DNA from: Lunularia cruciata
Taxonomy: Eukaryota; Streptophyta; Marchantiopsida; Lunulariales; Lunulariaceae
Direction of reading: 5' to 3'
Length of the DNA stretch: 64,000 nucleotides
NCBI GenBank assembly: GCA_948567375.1
Contig: OX419757.1
Span: 56,172,001 to 56,236,000, forward strand
In this document: piece after piece, positions 1 through 11,150 of the stretch
Layout of the letters: every line of letters starts with the position of its first letter
Position numbering within the stretch: position 1 is the first letter of the stretch
Made by a program: the position numbers and the translations under genes
Notes under the pieces: model-generated
The model's input: only the letters and a program-made list of their open reading frames with translations
Told to the model about the DNA's origin: nothing
Database searches by the model: none

Positions 1-885
1 CCTACTCAAAAATGACATAGATCTCAATACTCTTGTTCTCTCACCATATATTTTTGTAAGAAAATTTACCCATGATATCCATCCAACACTCATTATCTTT
101 TACTTTCTTTTTTGCCTTGAAGGAGATAGATAATGTGAGATTATAGTCTTTCCTCAATGACTTTGAAGTCTTGGTGGCCATTCTTCCATATTTACCTTTT
201 AGTGTTCCCATTGTTGCCTACATGGACAGAAAAATTCTAGGCCATTAACACTTTAACTTTTCCTTGATCTTGAAAAAAAATTAGATTTTAACATCCCTTT
301 CTTCTCCTTTGTAGTTATCTTTATCATTCAAGCTTCATTAACCCTTCCTACAGTTAACCCTTTAGTCATGTCATTACAACTTCTCTTCAAATCTTACCTT
401 CTACCAACTTATCAATTCTCTTCTCTAGAGGTACTAAGTTTTTCTTTCTTCCATATGTACCCCTTCTTCCTACAATTTATTCAAGCTAGTGTTTGAAATT
501 TTATGCATGCTCAAGAAGCAAAGCAAAGCACCAAAAGCATTCTTGACCAATGGAAAGCAACCCTTCTTCAAAAAGTAAAGCACCTCTTCAACCTTCCCCA
601 CATTGGGATGACTTTCATGCTGTTGATCCAATTTTTCTCTCTCATCAATGACAAAAGCTCCTTTCTTACTTCAAGTCCCAATTTATTATTACTTACATGG
701 CCAAGTGTCTTACCAATTTTCTGTTCATTTGGAGACAATTTTACATTCAAACTTTACTCCAAGAACCTTATTCTCCCTCTTCTACCTATAGACTGATATA
801 GATTTCCCAACCATAGATTTTGCATTCTCATAACATCTTCAACTCTACTCATAGATTCCACAACTCCAAAGATAACAATAGACTT
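1..885. other. No gene recognised; pyrimidine-rich flank of a Penelope-like element
   Basis: This stretch is rich in C/T runs and has no reading frame I can relate to a known family. It lies just upstream of recognisable reverse transcriptase and could hold the eroded N-terminal part of that element's protein, but I see no motif that supports this. Short open frames on both strands near 500-800 look like chance. Confidence 0.5.
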
Positions 886-2090
886 CCCTTATTTTGCTAT
901 GCTTGGAAATTCCATAAGTCTCTTGCAGTCCCTAGGTTCATTGTTGCAAGACATTCTTTGTCACAACAAAACTATCATGAGGTTTGAGTTCTTTCTTCAA
1001 AGCCTTGATGCCTTCAGTTAATGATCTCTGGAGGGATGTTTTTGTATGAGTAGGTCTAGAGGTTGATACCAATTTGATTTTAGACAATTCATTGGGAGTC
1101 CCCATTCTACTTGAGAAGGTGCAAAGACTATGTACAACAATTTCTATTGCTCCTTCAAAATATTGGTTTATGGGAGACTCCAACCACCCTAGATAAATTA
1201 CTTTTTCAAAGTTTTTATTTGACCACCCTCTACACTAAGATTCACCTTGATAGCCTCAAAACAAGGCTTACCTCACTTATCCATTTTATTCTTCATTATA
1301 AGTTCACTATGAACAAGGAGTTTTTGTTGCTAGTCAAGACATCAGCTCTTGAATTTAAATATAGATGGCTCAAAAGTAGAAAAAACCTTCTTCCATCAGC
1401 AAAACACATCAAGCTCATGGTTGTTAATCAGGACTCTTATCCGGTGGACGTTGTTCTTATTTGATAATCTGTACATTACATTTGGAAATCAATTGTTTTG
1501 TTAAGGATTGGAATTCTCATGGGGACACCTTGTGTATTCTTTGTGGCTAATTTATACCTCTTTACTTACAAACTTGATTTTATTTGCAGATTAGTGGATT
1601 CTATTGATCTCAACTTGTTGCACAATCTGTCCTACATTTGTAGATATGTTGATGATCTTCTAGTTGTAGGCTATGTTAAATTTAAGATTTCATGTATATG
1701 GATGAAAATAGCAGAGGAGGTGGGATCTGTCCTAGACTTTCCTGTGAGTTGGTATGTACCCACTTTGGCACTCATTGTAATTATCTTGATTGTAAACTTA
1801 CTCAAGATTACTTCCACATCTTTGTCTCCATCTATGACAAGAAAGAGCTACCCCATTTTGCTAAAATAAAGGCCATCTATCTACCTCATGTTCTCTTGGA
1901 TTAGGCGTTATCAAATCAAAGTGCATTAGATATAGAAGAGTTTGCAATAACAAAAAAATCACATCTTATAGCACATTGGAAACTAATTAATAACTTTGTT
2001 TGTGAAAACTACCATATTCACCTCATTAGTAGAAAAATTTCCCCTATCTTACAAAGATAAAAGGACATCCATGGTTATCATGGTCTTAGC
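886..2090 (+). pseudogene. Decayed reverse transcriptase of a Penelope-like retroelement
   Basis: The blocks of this reverse transcriptase appear in order across three frames. First is a 'W-K-x-H-K...R-F-I' block near 905-940, matching the 'lPK-HK-P...RFI' start of the RT domain. Next, at about 1,222, is TTLYTKIHLDSLKTRL, matching the 'FDFSTLYTxIPHDKLK' motif A region. Then GILMGTPCVFFVANLYL follows at 1,510-1,560, and RYVDDLL, the catalytic motif C, at 1,642. After that come a YLD...SIYDKKELPHF block at about 1,770-1,855 and GVIKSKCIRYRRVCN at about 1,905-1,950. The MGT-C-AP-like class of RT and the following YDKRxD and YGV...IRYxRxC blocks are, from memory, typical of Penelope-like elements and not of LTR or LINE elements. 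Stops and at least three frameshifts make it non-functional. I saw no GIY-YIG endonuclease. Penelope-like 'Dryad' elements have been reported in conifers. Family assignment is an inference; RT identity is firm. Confidence 0.72.
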
Positions 2091-3265
2091 ATCTACATAG
2101 ACTTGAGAAATTATGTTCTCTCAACTAGGTGGAGACCTTTTGTTCAAGCCCACCAATAGTGATTCTCACAAGATTTTATACTTGTTTGTTTATTTTTTGA
2201 CACATGGATCCACAATCCCTTTGCCCTTCTCCTTCATAGTAGTTACGGCCTCTCAAATAACCCAATGCACTCCTCTCCAAAACCCCTCCCTCCCATTCCC
2301 CTTCACCTCTTTGGATTTTTCTTTTTGTTCCACTTTAGGTTGCTATTCTTCTTGCTTTACTCTTTAACCCTTTTGCCCCTCATTTATGTGACATATGACT
2401 TTCTCCTTCATGTTTCTTTGGACTTGCTCTTTGAAAGTCAAACAACTTGCTCCTTCTTATTTTTTCTGACTCAACTCCTTACCAGTTCTTTGATGATTTC
2501 ACTCCATAGATTTACCACCTCCTTTGTTAGTTTGCACCATCAAGTAGTTTTGCTACATTTTGCTTGCTTTTAATACTAATAAATTTATCCTTTCAGACAT
2601 TAACTAGGTACGTCTTGAGTCCCTTACATTCTCTTGCTCATGATTTCATATTCTTCCTTTGCATGTTGATAAATTTGCATACCACAATCATTATGCTTAT
2701 TTTTATTTCTGCTCTTTAGTTGGAATTTAAGCTTCATATGTTACAATTTTTTCTTAGTTTGCAAAGTACCTTGAGTGGCACTTTTGTAAGAGATTGAGTT
2801 TGCCTTGGCATTCATGAGTTATCAAGCATAAACTCAATATGAGAGGTATTGATTCTTGCCTAGCTACTTTGGCACTACATGAGGCATTGATGAAATTACA
2901 AGTGCTTTTGTGGATGCTTAATATGGTTGGATTCTACTTCCCCAAGTTGTTTAGTGTCTCAAGACTCAAGCATCCATAGTGCTTGCTATGATATACTTTA
3001 TCTAGTCCTTTGGTGCTTTGTTCCTTCTTAGCCTAGAGAACATCCAATTGCTCCTACTTTGCTCCAACTCACATTTGTTGATCTGTTTCATGGTTCACAT
3101 ACATGTTTTTTGTGTTTAGTTTGCCAAAACAAATTGTCTAGTGTACCAAATTCAGTTCTCTTGATAGGTTAAGTTTTTCTCATTGGTCTTTAATTATAGT
3201 TTTTCCTCACTATTTTGATACATGATTTTCTTAGTGGCTACCAATTACATGATGTATATTAGTTC
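2091..3265. other. Spacer without recognisable gene
   Basis: About 1.2 kb between the Penelope-like remnant and element A. It contains C/T-rich tracts (for example 2,260-2,350) and short chance frames. I see no coding homology, RNA gene or repeat structure. Confidence 0.6.
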
Positions 3266-3837
3266 TTTAACACCCATTTGTGCATGTATGTATTATTATG
3301 ATATTTAGTTTGGCATTGCAAGTACTTGAGAGATGCTATTTATATAAAGATAAAGGATGATTCTACATTAGCCATGATTAGCTAAAGTTATTCATAGTCA
3401 AGATAGAGAGGACCTTATTTTAGAGGAATTGGAAAAGATGAGCACCACTATCTTGGATTCTAGTGTATTGACTTGGTATTATTTTTAGGTATTTGTCTTT
3501 GAGGAAAGAGTTGAGAACTCTTGGACCCACAATCCTTTTTGTCCTGGATTTTTCTATAGTCCAAAGATAGCCCATGTGAAGGAATCCTTGACTAAGTGGT
3601 TGGGTCAAGATAAGACCACATGCTTGTGTGAATATTCCCATGAATATGGATATTCCTTTAGAATTATTGCTTATGAGTTTGAGACTTAGATTTTATTTGA
3701 CTTTTAGCCTAATAACTTGAGTTACTCCAATAATTAGTAACTTGTGTGCATAACTCTTTCAAATGTATATAAACTAGGGGTAAAGAAGTATTCATCATCT
3801 TTTCATTTGCAACTATCTTTCTCTCATACAGTTCTCT
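3266..3837 (+). repeat. 5' LTR of element A (3' part lost or replaced)
   Basis: Aligns by eye with the 3' LTR from its first bases (xTTAACACCCATTTGTGC) through the 'CTCTCAT..AGTTCTCT' block. After 3,837 the two diverge, so the last ~130 bp of the LTR are missing or replaced here. Homology before that point is high and collinear. Confidence 0.8.
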
Positions 3838-4212
3838 AAAACCAAGGAGTTATGTGACGTTTGTGGAGTGGGAGGACTTCCAAAAGGACATGGGTGTAGT
3901 GGAGTAACAACACTTTTGGAAACTCTAGTGAAAGATCTTGGAAAGAGTCTCAATGAAACTATATAGAAACTACCACCTTCATCAGCTAATTCTCAAGATT
4001 AGTGTTGGAGATAATCTTTCAACTTATGGATAAACTATCCATGAGTGTTCAATTAATATGCACTCTAGGATTTGATATTTCTATAGAAATATTTGAGCAA
4101 CCTAAAACTTTTATAATACTTAGGGTGGATTACTCTCAAATGGTGTTACTCATATATATACTCTAATAGTTATAAAGAAAGAGAGAAAAGAGAAAGATAG
4201 TGAAGGGCTAAG
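3838..4212 (+). other. Leader of element A between 5' LTR and gag
   Basis: No coding homology. No tRNA primer-binding site could be recognised, because the LTR end that would position it is missing. The last ~40 bases before gag are purine-rich (AGAAAGAGAGAAAAGAG). Confidence 0.45.
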
Positions 4213-5236
4213 ATGGGTAAACTTCCAGTTTTCTTTGGCAAGGATGAAGAAGATATAGAGGCCTTTGTGAGAGACTTCAAGAGAGCTTGCATAAGAAACA
4301 ATGAGAGGAAGAAGAATGAGTAGGTCTCATTATTACCAAATTTCTTTGGGGAGCAGCTCTTTCATGGTATGAGTCAAAATACCAAAAGAGATGGGAGAGA
4401 GAGGAGATGGGCAAGAAGAGTCTTGGGAGAGTTTACATTCAACACTCACTAAGAACTTTCTTCCGAATGAATTTTATGAGAGATTGATGAGTGAAGTTAC
4501 CTTTCTCAAACAAGGAGATGGAGAAAAGTGAGAGTCTTTGTAGAAAGAGTGGAGAAGTTAGACTCCAAATTTGCATAGTGTTGAGGAAAGGTGGGGATGA
4601 AATGGAGACTACTATGATTGTCATAGGAGCTATGCTCACCAAGAATTTTGTGGGAGGGTGGAGACCTCAGATTAGAAGTACGGTGAGATATGAGAAACCT
4701 TTTTCTAAGGTTGAAGCTATCAAGATTGCAATCGTATGGAGGAGAGTTTGGAAAGAGATGGGAATGATTTGGCGGTGGAGGAGGTTGTGCATCCTCATCA
4801 AGGTTACAAGTATAATGGAACTTTTGATACCTTGGTGGCAAGGGTTGCACCACAACTAGTAGTTGCTCCGGTTCTTGTACCTCTACCAAAAGATCCATTT
4901 CAAACCATCACAAAACAACTTGCAGATCTCAAGGTCAATTTAGTACAACTATGGGAGAAGAGAGAGTTGGATCAGAATGTGGGGAGAGGGACTAGGAGTT
5001 ATGGAAACTATCCATATAGAAGACGCCAACCAACCAACAATTCCAATGATAGAAATTGTTTTGGTTATGGAAGAAGAGGTTACATCCAAAGGAATTGCCC
5101 AAATTCCACTTACCATGGAGGAAGGGATTATGAGAGAGCCAATAGAGGGAAAGAGGGAGGTAGTGAAATTCAAGCGGCTCCTAATCCAAAAAAAGGTAAG
5201 GAGATAGCATCTAGAGATATGGTTGAGAGCAAGTAG
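4213..5236 (+). pseudogene. gag of element A
   Basis: Starts at ATG 4,213 with MGKLPVFFGKDEEDIEAF, the 'F-x-G...D-A-x-x-F' entry of plant retrotransposon gag proteins. It continues in a second frame (about 4,540-4,735, ...CIVLRKGGDEMETTM) and a third (4,736-5,236). The same protein is found in element B in a single frame at 57,915-58,460. A zinc knuckle near 5,067-5,105 reads CFGYGRRGYIQRNC: the second Cys and the His of CCHC have become Tyr. The part after it is basic and glycine-rich. Gag would package the RNA in cytoplasmic particles. At least two frameshifts and one early stop (TAG at 4,321) inactivate it. Confidence 0.85.
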
Positions 5237-5850
5237 GAGAAAGGAGAGTGCTCAAACTCAAAAGGTCTTAATTTGGAGCTTTTAGCACAAGAGAAGAAGA
5301 GAGCTCATTTTACAAAGGATGTATGCTCTTCTCAATGATTTACTCCTAGTAAGGATACTCTTATGTCTTCTAGAAGCACTTGCACTGGGACCTCAATACC
5401 AACAACAAAGACTCCAAGGAAGAAGTTGGGGATGGAGGACTTCTTGATCTCAAAGCAACAATGGAACTACAATGTGTTAGAGGATGTTGGTAGTCACAAG
5501 GCTAACATCACAATGGGTCAACTGATCACTTTTAATCTCACCTTGAGAAAGGAGCTTAAAGGTGGTTTCAGTTACAATATCAAGGATGTACTTGTTGATG
5601 GAGGATCTGCAATGAATGCCATGTCAAAGAGATTGATGAAGAAGTTGGGTATGATACCCTCTAGACCTTCAACATTTGTGATGACAATGGCAAACAAACA
5701 ACAAGTTAGACCAATAGATGTGATGGATAAGGTGGTAGTTTCAATTATGGGAGCTCAAAATCTCATGACTTTCCAAGTCTTGAAGAATTCAAGCTATGAT
5801 TTACTTCTTGGGAGGCCATGGTTGAGAGCAACATGCATAATTGATCGATG
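5237..5850 (+). pseudogene. Aspartic protease region of element A
   Basis: The frame at 5,363-5,850 contains VLVDGGSAMNAM, the 'LVDxGSxxN' active site of retrotransposon aspartic proteases, and later YDLLLGRPWLR, the 'hLGRpWL' block near the protease C-terminus. Upstream residues (KLGMEDFLISKQQWNYN) also occur in element B. Compared with B, about 40 codons just before the active site are missing here: B has a Lys-rich segment ending in KPTPWEAFEYASKIDMRVNG. This copy therefore has an internal deletion. The protease would cleave the Gag-Pol polyprotein. Confidence 0.83.
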
Positions 5851-7228
5851 ACACAAAGGGTACTTGAGGATTGGGCTATCAAACCATAGAGTCATAGTTC
5901 TTGTGACTAACACCACCAACATTTCACATTCAGATACACCATATTTTGGTTGTTGGGAATTAAATTTAGAAGAAGGAGCTTCATGTGTAGACACAAACAT
6001 GGAGGAAGAGATTTCCATGGAGAAAGATGAATTTGAATCTGATTCAAATGTGTATACCTTGTGTGCTATGGATTTTGCAACTAAGCTAGAGGTTTTGAAG
6101 GACCCATATAAATCACCATTGACACTTGAGGAGATAGAGAGGAGTTTTCCTACTCTCAAGGATGGTCCAAATATTACCAAGGAGGAGAAGGAGGAGAAGA
6201 AGGTAAGATTTTAGGAGATTTTCTGCAAGTTCAGCCATGTGTTTGCTTTAAGCTACAAGGATCTAAAGGAAGTCACCTTGGAGGAGCACAAGATAGAGGT
6301 GGAGTCATATGACTCCACCTCTATCCGCCAAGATCAACATTGCAAGACCAATCCGCCAAAATCAACATTGCATTAGCCCACCAATAGCTTTGGTTGTGAA
6401 GGAAAAGATTGATAAGCTCAAGGAAGTTGGATTTATCTTTGAGGTGGAGAACTCATAATAGGTGTCTTTGATTATGATTGTGAAGAGAAAAGAATTGCAA
6501 GCTTTGGGTATGTGTGGATAACAAGAAGCTCAATGTTGTTACTAAGAAGGACTATTACCCTTTGCCATTCATTAATGAGATCTTGGAGGAGGTTGCAGGT
6601 CATAAGAAGTACAATTTTGGAGATGATTATAGTAGGTGTAACCAAATCAAGATTGTACCAGAGCATCAACAACTCACCACACCTTGGGAAAATTATGCTT
6701 TCAAGGTCATGCCTTTTGGGCTTTACAATGCTCCAGCCACATTCCAATAATTCATGAATAAAGTGCTTGAACCTTTCATTGGGAAATTTGTGAGAGATTT
6801 TATTGATGACTTTTGTGTCTATGGGAGCAAAGAGGAGCAAAGAGGAGCACTTTGAGCACTTGATCAAGGTCTTGCAATGCTTTGATGAAGCAAACACATC
6901 ACTCAACCCAAAAGTGCATTTTTGGTTGTGAAGAATTTTGAGGCACATCATCTCCAAGGGTGGAATAGCAATTGATCTTGAGAAGGTGAGGAAAATCTCA
7001 AATCTTCCATTCCCTTCAAGCTTGAAAAAGTTATGCCACTTCTTGGGAATGGTTTGGTACTATAGGAGGTTCATCTTTTCATTTTCCAACAAGGCTTGTG
7101 CATTGACTAACTACATGAAGAAGGGTGTAGAATACATGGTGATTTTGGAAGATAAGGAGACTCTCAAAGCTTTTGAGGAGCTCAAGCAATCCCTTGTTGT
7201 AGCTCCAATTCTTGCTAAACCTGATTGA
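5851..7228 (+). pseudogene. Pol linker and reverse transcriptase of element A
   Basis: A linker (5,864-6,214) with LEEIERSFPTLKDGP leads into RT. RT blocks in order are PPIALVVKEKIDKLKEVGF (about 6,380), KDYYPLPFINEILEEVAG (6,550), PWENYAFKVMPFGLYNAPATFQ (6,680-6,750) and FVRDFIDDFCVYG (6,790-6,830), where FIDD replaces the usual YxDD. The connection block 'LRHIISKGGIAIDLEKV' is at 6,938. Several frameshifts and stops are present, including a small duplication of AAAGAGGAGC near 6,828-6,848. This enzyme would copy the element RNA into DNA. Confidence 0.9.
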
Positions 7229-7660
7229 AGTAAGCCTTTCATCCTCTAGATAGATGCTTCTAATGTAGCTATATGATGCACTCTTAGTCAATTAGACCAA
7301 GATGGGCATGATTATCTGATAGCTTATGCTAGTAGATATGGTTGCAACATCAAAGAATTACTTAGTCATGAAGAAAGAAGGGTTTGCAATAATCTTTGGT
7401 CTCAAGAAGTTTAGATACTACTTGATTGGAAGGAAAGTCATCATTTTCATAGATCACAAGGCTTTGAAGTACATCTTCAACAAGCTTAATGTGGAAGGGA
7501 GGCTAGCAAGGTGGATGATACTCTTGTCTAAGTTGAATACACCATTGAGGATAGGCCAAGAAAGAAATATGCAAATCCTGATTTGGTATCTAGGGCATAT
7601 GATCATGATGGAGTTGAACCAGTGGATGATTCTTTCCCAAATGAGGAGCTCATGACAATC
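7229..7660 (+). pseudogene. RNase H region of element A
   Basis: After RT, the frames contain FIDHKALKYIFNK (the 'TDHKALKYIF' block of Ty3/gypsy RNase H) and RLARWMILLSKLNTPLRIGQ. The usual ending 'ADALSR' is eroded to '...MQILIWYL'. Frameshifts occur near 7,330 and 7,580. Its role is to remove the RNA strand during reverse transcription. Confidence 0.85.
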
Positions 7661-7779
7661 TCAATCACTCAAGAAGTTCCAATGGAGTACAAGGAGATTG
7701 TGGGCTTTGTTACAAGAGGTAGCTATCTAGAAGGCATGCATGCTAGGGAGAGGAAAGCCCTTGCAACAAGATCTAGACC

Positions 7780-8960
7780 TTAAACAATGGTGGATAATAT
7801 TCTTTTTCACCAAGGAGCAGATGGTCTACTTTAAAGAGCAGTGGGTAAGGAGGAGTTTATCCTACTCATAAAGGAGTTTCATGAAGGTTTAGTGTGGGGG
7901 GGACACTTTGTAGGAAAGGTGACTGATTTCAAGATTCTAAATGTAGGTTACCATTGGAGGAGGATTTTCAAAGATTGTCTTGATTATTGCAAAAATTACC
8001 ATGCTTGTCAAACTTTTGCTAAAAAGTCTACTTCCACTCTCCTGTTAGATCAATTCCATTCCTAGGACCTTTTGAGAAATGGGGAATTGTAGGTCCTCTT
8101 AATAGCATCCCAAGGAACAATTGGTACATTGTGTTAGTTACTAATTACCTTACAAAGTGGGTTGAGGCTTGAGGGACAAGAATGAAGATGAAGTTTGTGA
8201 CTTCTTTATGAATGCATTATCACTAGGTTTGGGTGCCCTTTGGAGTTGGTTTTTGATAGAGGAGTAGAGTTTATAAGAAGCATCACTACAACCATGCTAT
8301 GACATTTCTCTATCAAATAGAGTAACTACATCCTATAAGCCAAATTCCAATGGCTTGGCAGAGAGAACCAATCAGACCTTGTGCATGATGTTGGCCAAAG
8401 ATATTGAAATGAAAGAGGCTAAACATCATTGGGAAAAGAAGATTCATGTAGTTTTGTGGGAGTATAGGACAACCATGAAGACTTCTACCAGATACTTTTC
8501 ATTTCAATTGGTATATGGTATTGAGTCTACCTCACCTATTCACTTTGATCTTCCTACCTTCCAAACCATTCATAAGAGATTGAAGAAAGCACAAGGAGGT
8601 GATGAAGAGAAGTCAAGGAAGGATCAACTCATGGAATTGGAGGATGCAAGAGAAACTACTATGGTTCAAGTATAGCAGGCCCACAGGAAACAAAAAGAGA
8701 GCTTTGAAAAAAGGCAAGGCAAGAAGAAGGTGGAGCTCTTCAAAGATAGTGATTATGTAATGTTGATTCAAGAGAGTATGAAAGAAGTTTTTACCTAAAT
8801 ACTTTGGTCCTTTCATAGTGGAGAAGGTGTAGAGAAATTACACTTATGATCTCAAGGAGTTGGGAGCAGGACACTTTGATAGGATTAACCATGATAAGTT
8901 GAAGATGTACCATAGAAGGTAGAGAGACCTTTACTTTGAGGATGAAGTGAAATCTTAGTC
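7780..8960 (+). pseudogene. Integrase of element A
   Basis: The HHCC zinc-binding domain is intact at 7,841-8,065: an EFHEGLVWGGHF block, then YHWRRIFKDCLDYC...HACQ. In the core, the first catalytic Asp appears as Asn (VLVTNYLTKWVEA, about 8,130). The second is kept (ELVFDRGVEF, about 8,240), and the Glu is kept in GLAERTNQTL (about 8,357). The C-terminal part reaches about 8,960, just before the 3' LTR, with PFxVEKV and HxRINHDKLKMYH-like blocks. Frameshifts and stops make it dead. Confidence 0.88.
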
Positions 8961-8970
8961 CAAAGGTAAA

Positions 8971-9670
8971 TGTAACACCCATTTGTGCATATATGTACTA
9001 TTGTGATATTTAAATTGGTATTACAAGTACTTGAGAGCTATTATTTATCTAAAGATAATGGGTGATTCTACATTAGTCATGATTAGCTAAAGTTATTCAT
9101 AGTTAAGATAGAGAGGACCTTACTTAAGAGGAATTGGAAAAGATGAGCACCACTACCTTGGATTCTAGTGTATTGACTTGGTATTATTCTTAGGTGTTTG
9201 GCTTTGAAGAAAGAGTTGAGAAATCTTGGACCCACAAGCCTTGTTTTTGGATTCTTCTATAGTCCAAAGATAGCCCATGTGAAGGAATCCTTGACTTAGT
9301 ATTAGGTTGATTAGGTTGATTCAAGATAAGACCACATGCTTGGGTGAATATTTCCATGAATATGGATATTCCTTTAGACTTTAGAGTTTATTTGACTTTT
9401 AGACCAATAACTTGAGTTACACCAATAATTAGTTACTTTTGTGCATTACTATTTCACAAGTTTATAAGCTAGGGGTGAGGAGGTACTCATCATCCTTTCA
9501 TTTATAACTATTTATCTCTCATTGAGTTCTCTAGTGAGCAATGGTTTGAGTCCTAGAGTGTTAGCCTTGGAGGGTATGATGGAGTTGGGGTTCCTTGCCT
9601 TCTTAGTCCATGGTGCACCATTATAACAGCCATCAAAGGTTCATCTAGAGTGAAAGATAGGCTGGCTTGC
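8971..9670 (+). repeat. 3' LTR of element A
   Basis: Begins TGTAACACCC directly after a decayed polypurine tract (CCAAAGGTAAA). The end at about 9,670 was set by comparing the minus-strand LTR of element B and the solo LTR at 38,374-38,648, whose flanking target duplication fixes the boundary. Length is ~700 bp, matching the 701 bp of the B copy. Confidence 0.85.
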
Positions 9671-9675
9671 AATTC

Positions 9676-10512
9676 TATGTTGCTATTGATCAAGAGATAC
9701 TGGTATTTTGTTTGCGCTTAACCTTGTATTTTATTAGTTAGATTCTTTACCTTCTCTATGAATCCATTTCTCATCTCAATTTACCCATGTTATATTTACA
9801 TGTCATCTGCTCTCCATATTATATGATGAGTTCTAGATCCCTCCTTTCTTTGAACACCTTCTACTCTCATGTCCTAATATATAATCAAAGCAAGTATATA
9901 ACAACCTAGAAAGGTAAAGTTATGCAACTATCCTCTATATCTCATCTACCATAACCTTACACTTGAGTTCAAACTATAAACTATGAAGATGTATTCCATT
10001 TATGACATAGATTGATTTCATGTTATGATATGAAAAGAATAGATCTTCATAGGTGCTTTCCAACTTCTAGCAAATAACCTTATGTAAGTATAACAAATTA
10101 TAATCCTAAATTCCTAGTGTTGTTGATCTTCCCTACATATCTTATGATCACAAAGACTTTATGTTATTGACTCTCTCTACATCTTATATACCACCAAGTT
10201 CTTAGCCATCATATGGGAAAGAATATGAGCATTTTCTATTCAAGAACATATTTAAGAATTTACAATTAAAAGTACTTTTATCTTTTCTTTCTAACTAGGC
10301 TCAATAAATATTATGTTGGTTTTTAAACTCACACTACTCTCATATAGTGAATATCTCTACATTCACTTACCATAACTCTCTTATGCAAAAGACAGTTCAT
10401 TGGAATGTCATATTATTGTTTTAATTTTGACCTTGGGTTTATCTCTAATGACTAAATTAAGAGAGGTCTTTACTAAATCTTCCATCATTTTGTATCTCTC
10501 ATCTATGTGTTA

Positions 10513-10602
<90 letters not shown>

Positions 10603-11150
10603 TAAAAATCATATATAATTATCAACATCATTCATTCTAGAAGCACAACTAATATAGAAAGTCATACACAAACTCTATGTACCACAATAATTAAGAACTG
10701 GAACAAAATATATATTTTACTAAGAAGAAACCATAATTACACATAATCAAGCCGAATCCACTCTAGAATAAGAGAAAAAAATAGAGAGTTGGCAACTATT
10801 ATAGTTACTGGCTCTCTATACTATAGCCAAGATCTCAACATGCTCTTAGCTCAAAAGAAAAGCTCTAAAGCTCTAACTCAATATATATCTCTTCTTGGGA
10901 AGAAGGAAGAAGCCTAGCAATAAGAACACACACACACACACAATTATCTCAATTGTGCAAATTTTGCCTCTAATGGTATAGATGGTCCCACCTAAGTAGT
11001 CTAATATTGGTGGCTAAAACATTTTGACTGCCAAGTTATTGACTCAAGTGTCTTAGGAAACTGACTAAGTTGTTGCAAATGACTTGGCATGCAAAAACTT
11101 AGTCAAATTCTTTATTTTCTAAATTTGCCTCATTTGAAAGTAAACAAGGA
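9676..11150. other. AT-rich spacer with microsatellites, no gene
   Basis: No coding homology. It holds a long TA dinucleotide tract (10,515-10,599) and a short AC tract (about 10,927-10,942). The single frame running through the TA tract (MCYAYIYIY...) is an artefact of the repeat. Confidence 0.7.
10515..10599. repeat. (AT)n microsatellite
   Basis: About 42 uninterrupted AT units. An uninterrupted tract of this length is usually young and length-variable. Confidence 0.95.

Larger units (their letters stand above)
3266..9670 (+). mobile_element. Element A: Ty3/gypsy LTR retrotransposon, decayed
   Basis: Similar LTR copies flank a gag-pol region read on the + strand in the order gag, protease, RT, RNase H, integrase, which is the Ty3/gypsy order. 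The 3' LTR runs from TGTAACACCC (8,971) to about 9,670, and the 5' copy begins at 3,266. Possible 5-bp target duplications are AGTTC (3,261-3,265) and AATTC (9,671-9,675), differing at one base. The same LTR family recurs as the minus-strand LTR of element B (52,045-52,745, 701 bp) and as a solo LTR at 38,374-38,648. Stops and frameshifts occur in every domain, so the copy is dead. Confidence 0.88.

Noticed and set aside
4506-4898. 130-codon minus-strand frame in gag of element A
   Set aside because: Lies opposite a gag gene confirmed by homology with element B; a shadow frame.
10400-10618. Open frame through the TA microsatellite
   Set aside because: Its residues are Tyr-Ile repeats generated by the dinucleotide tract; no coding signal.
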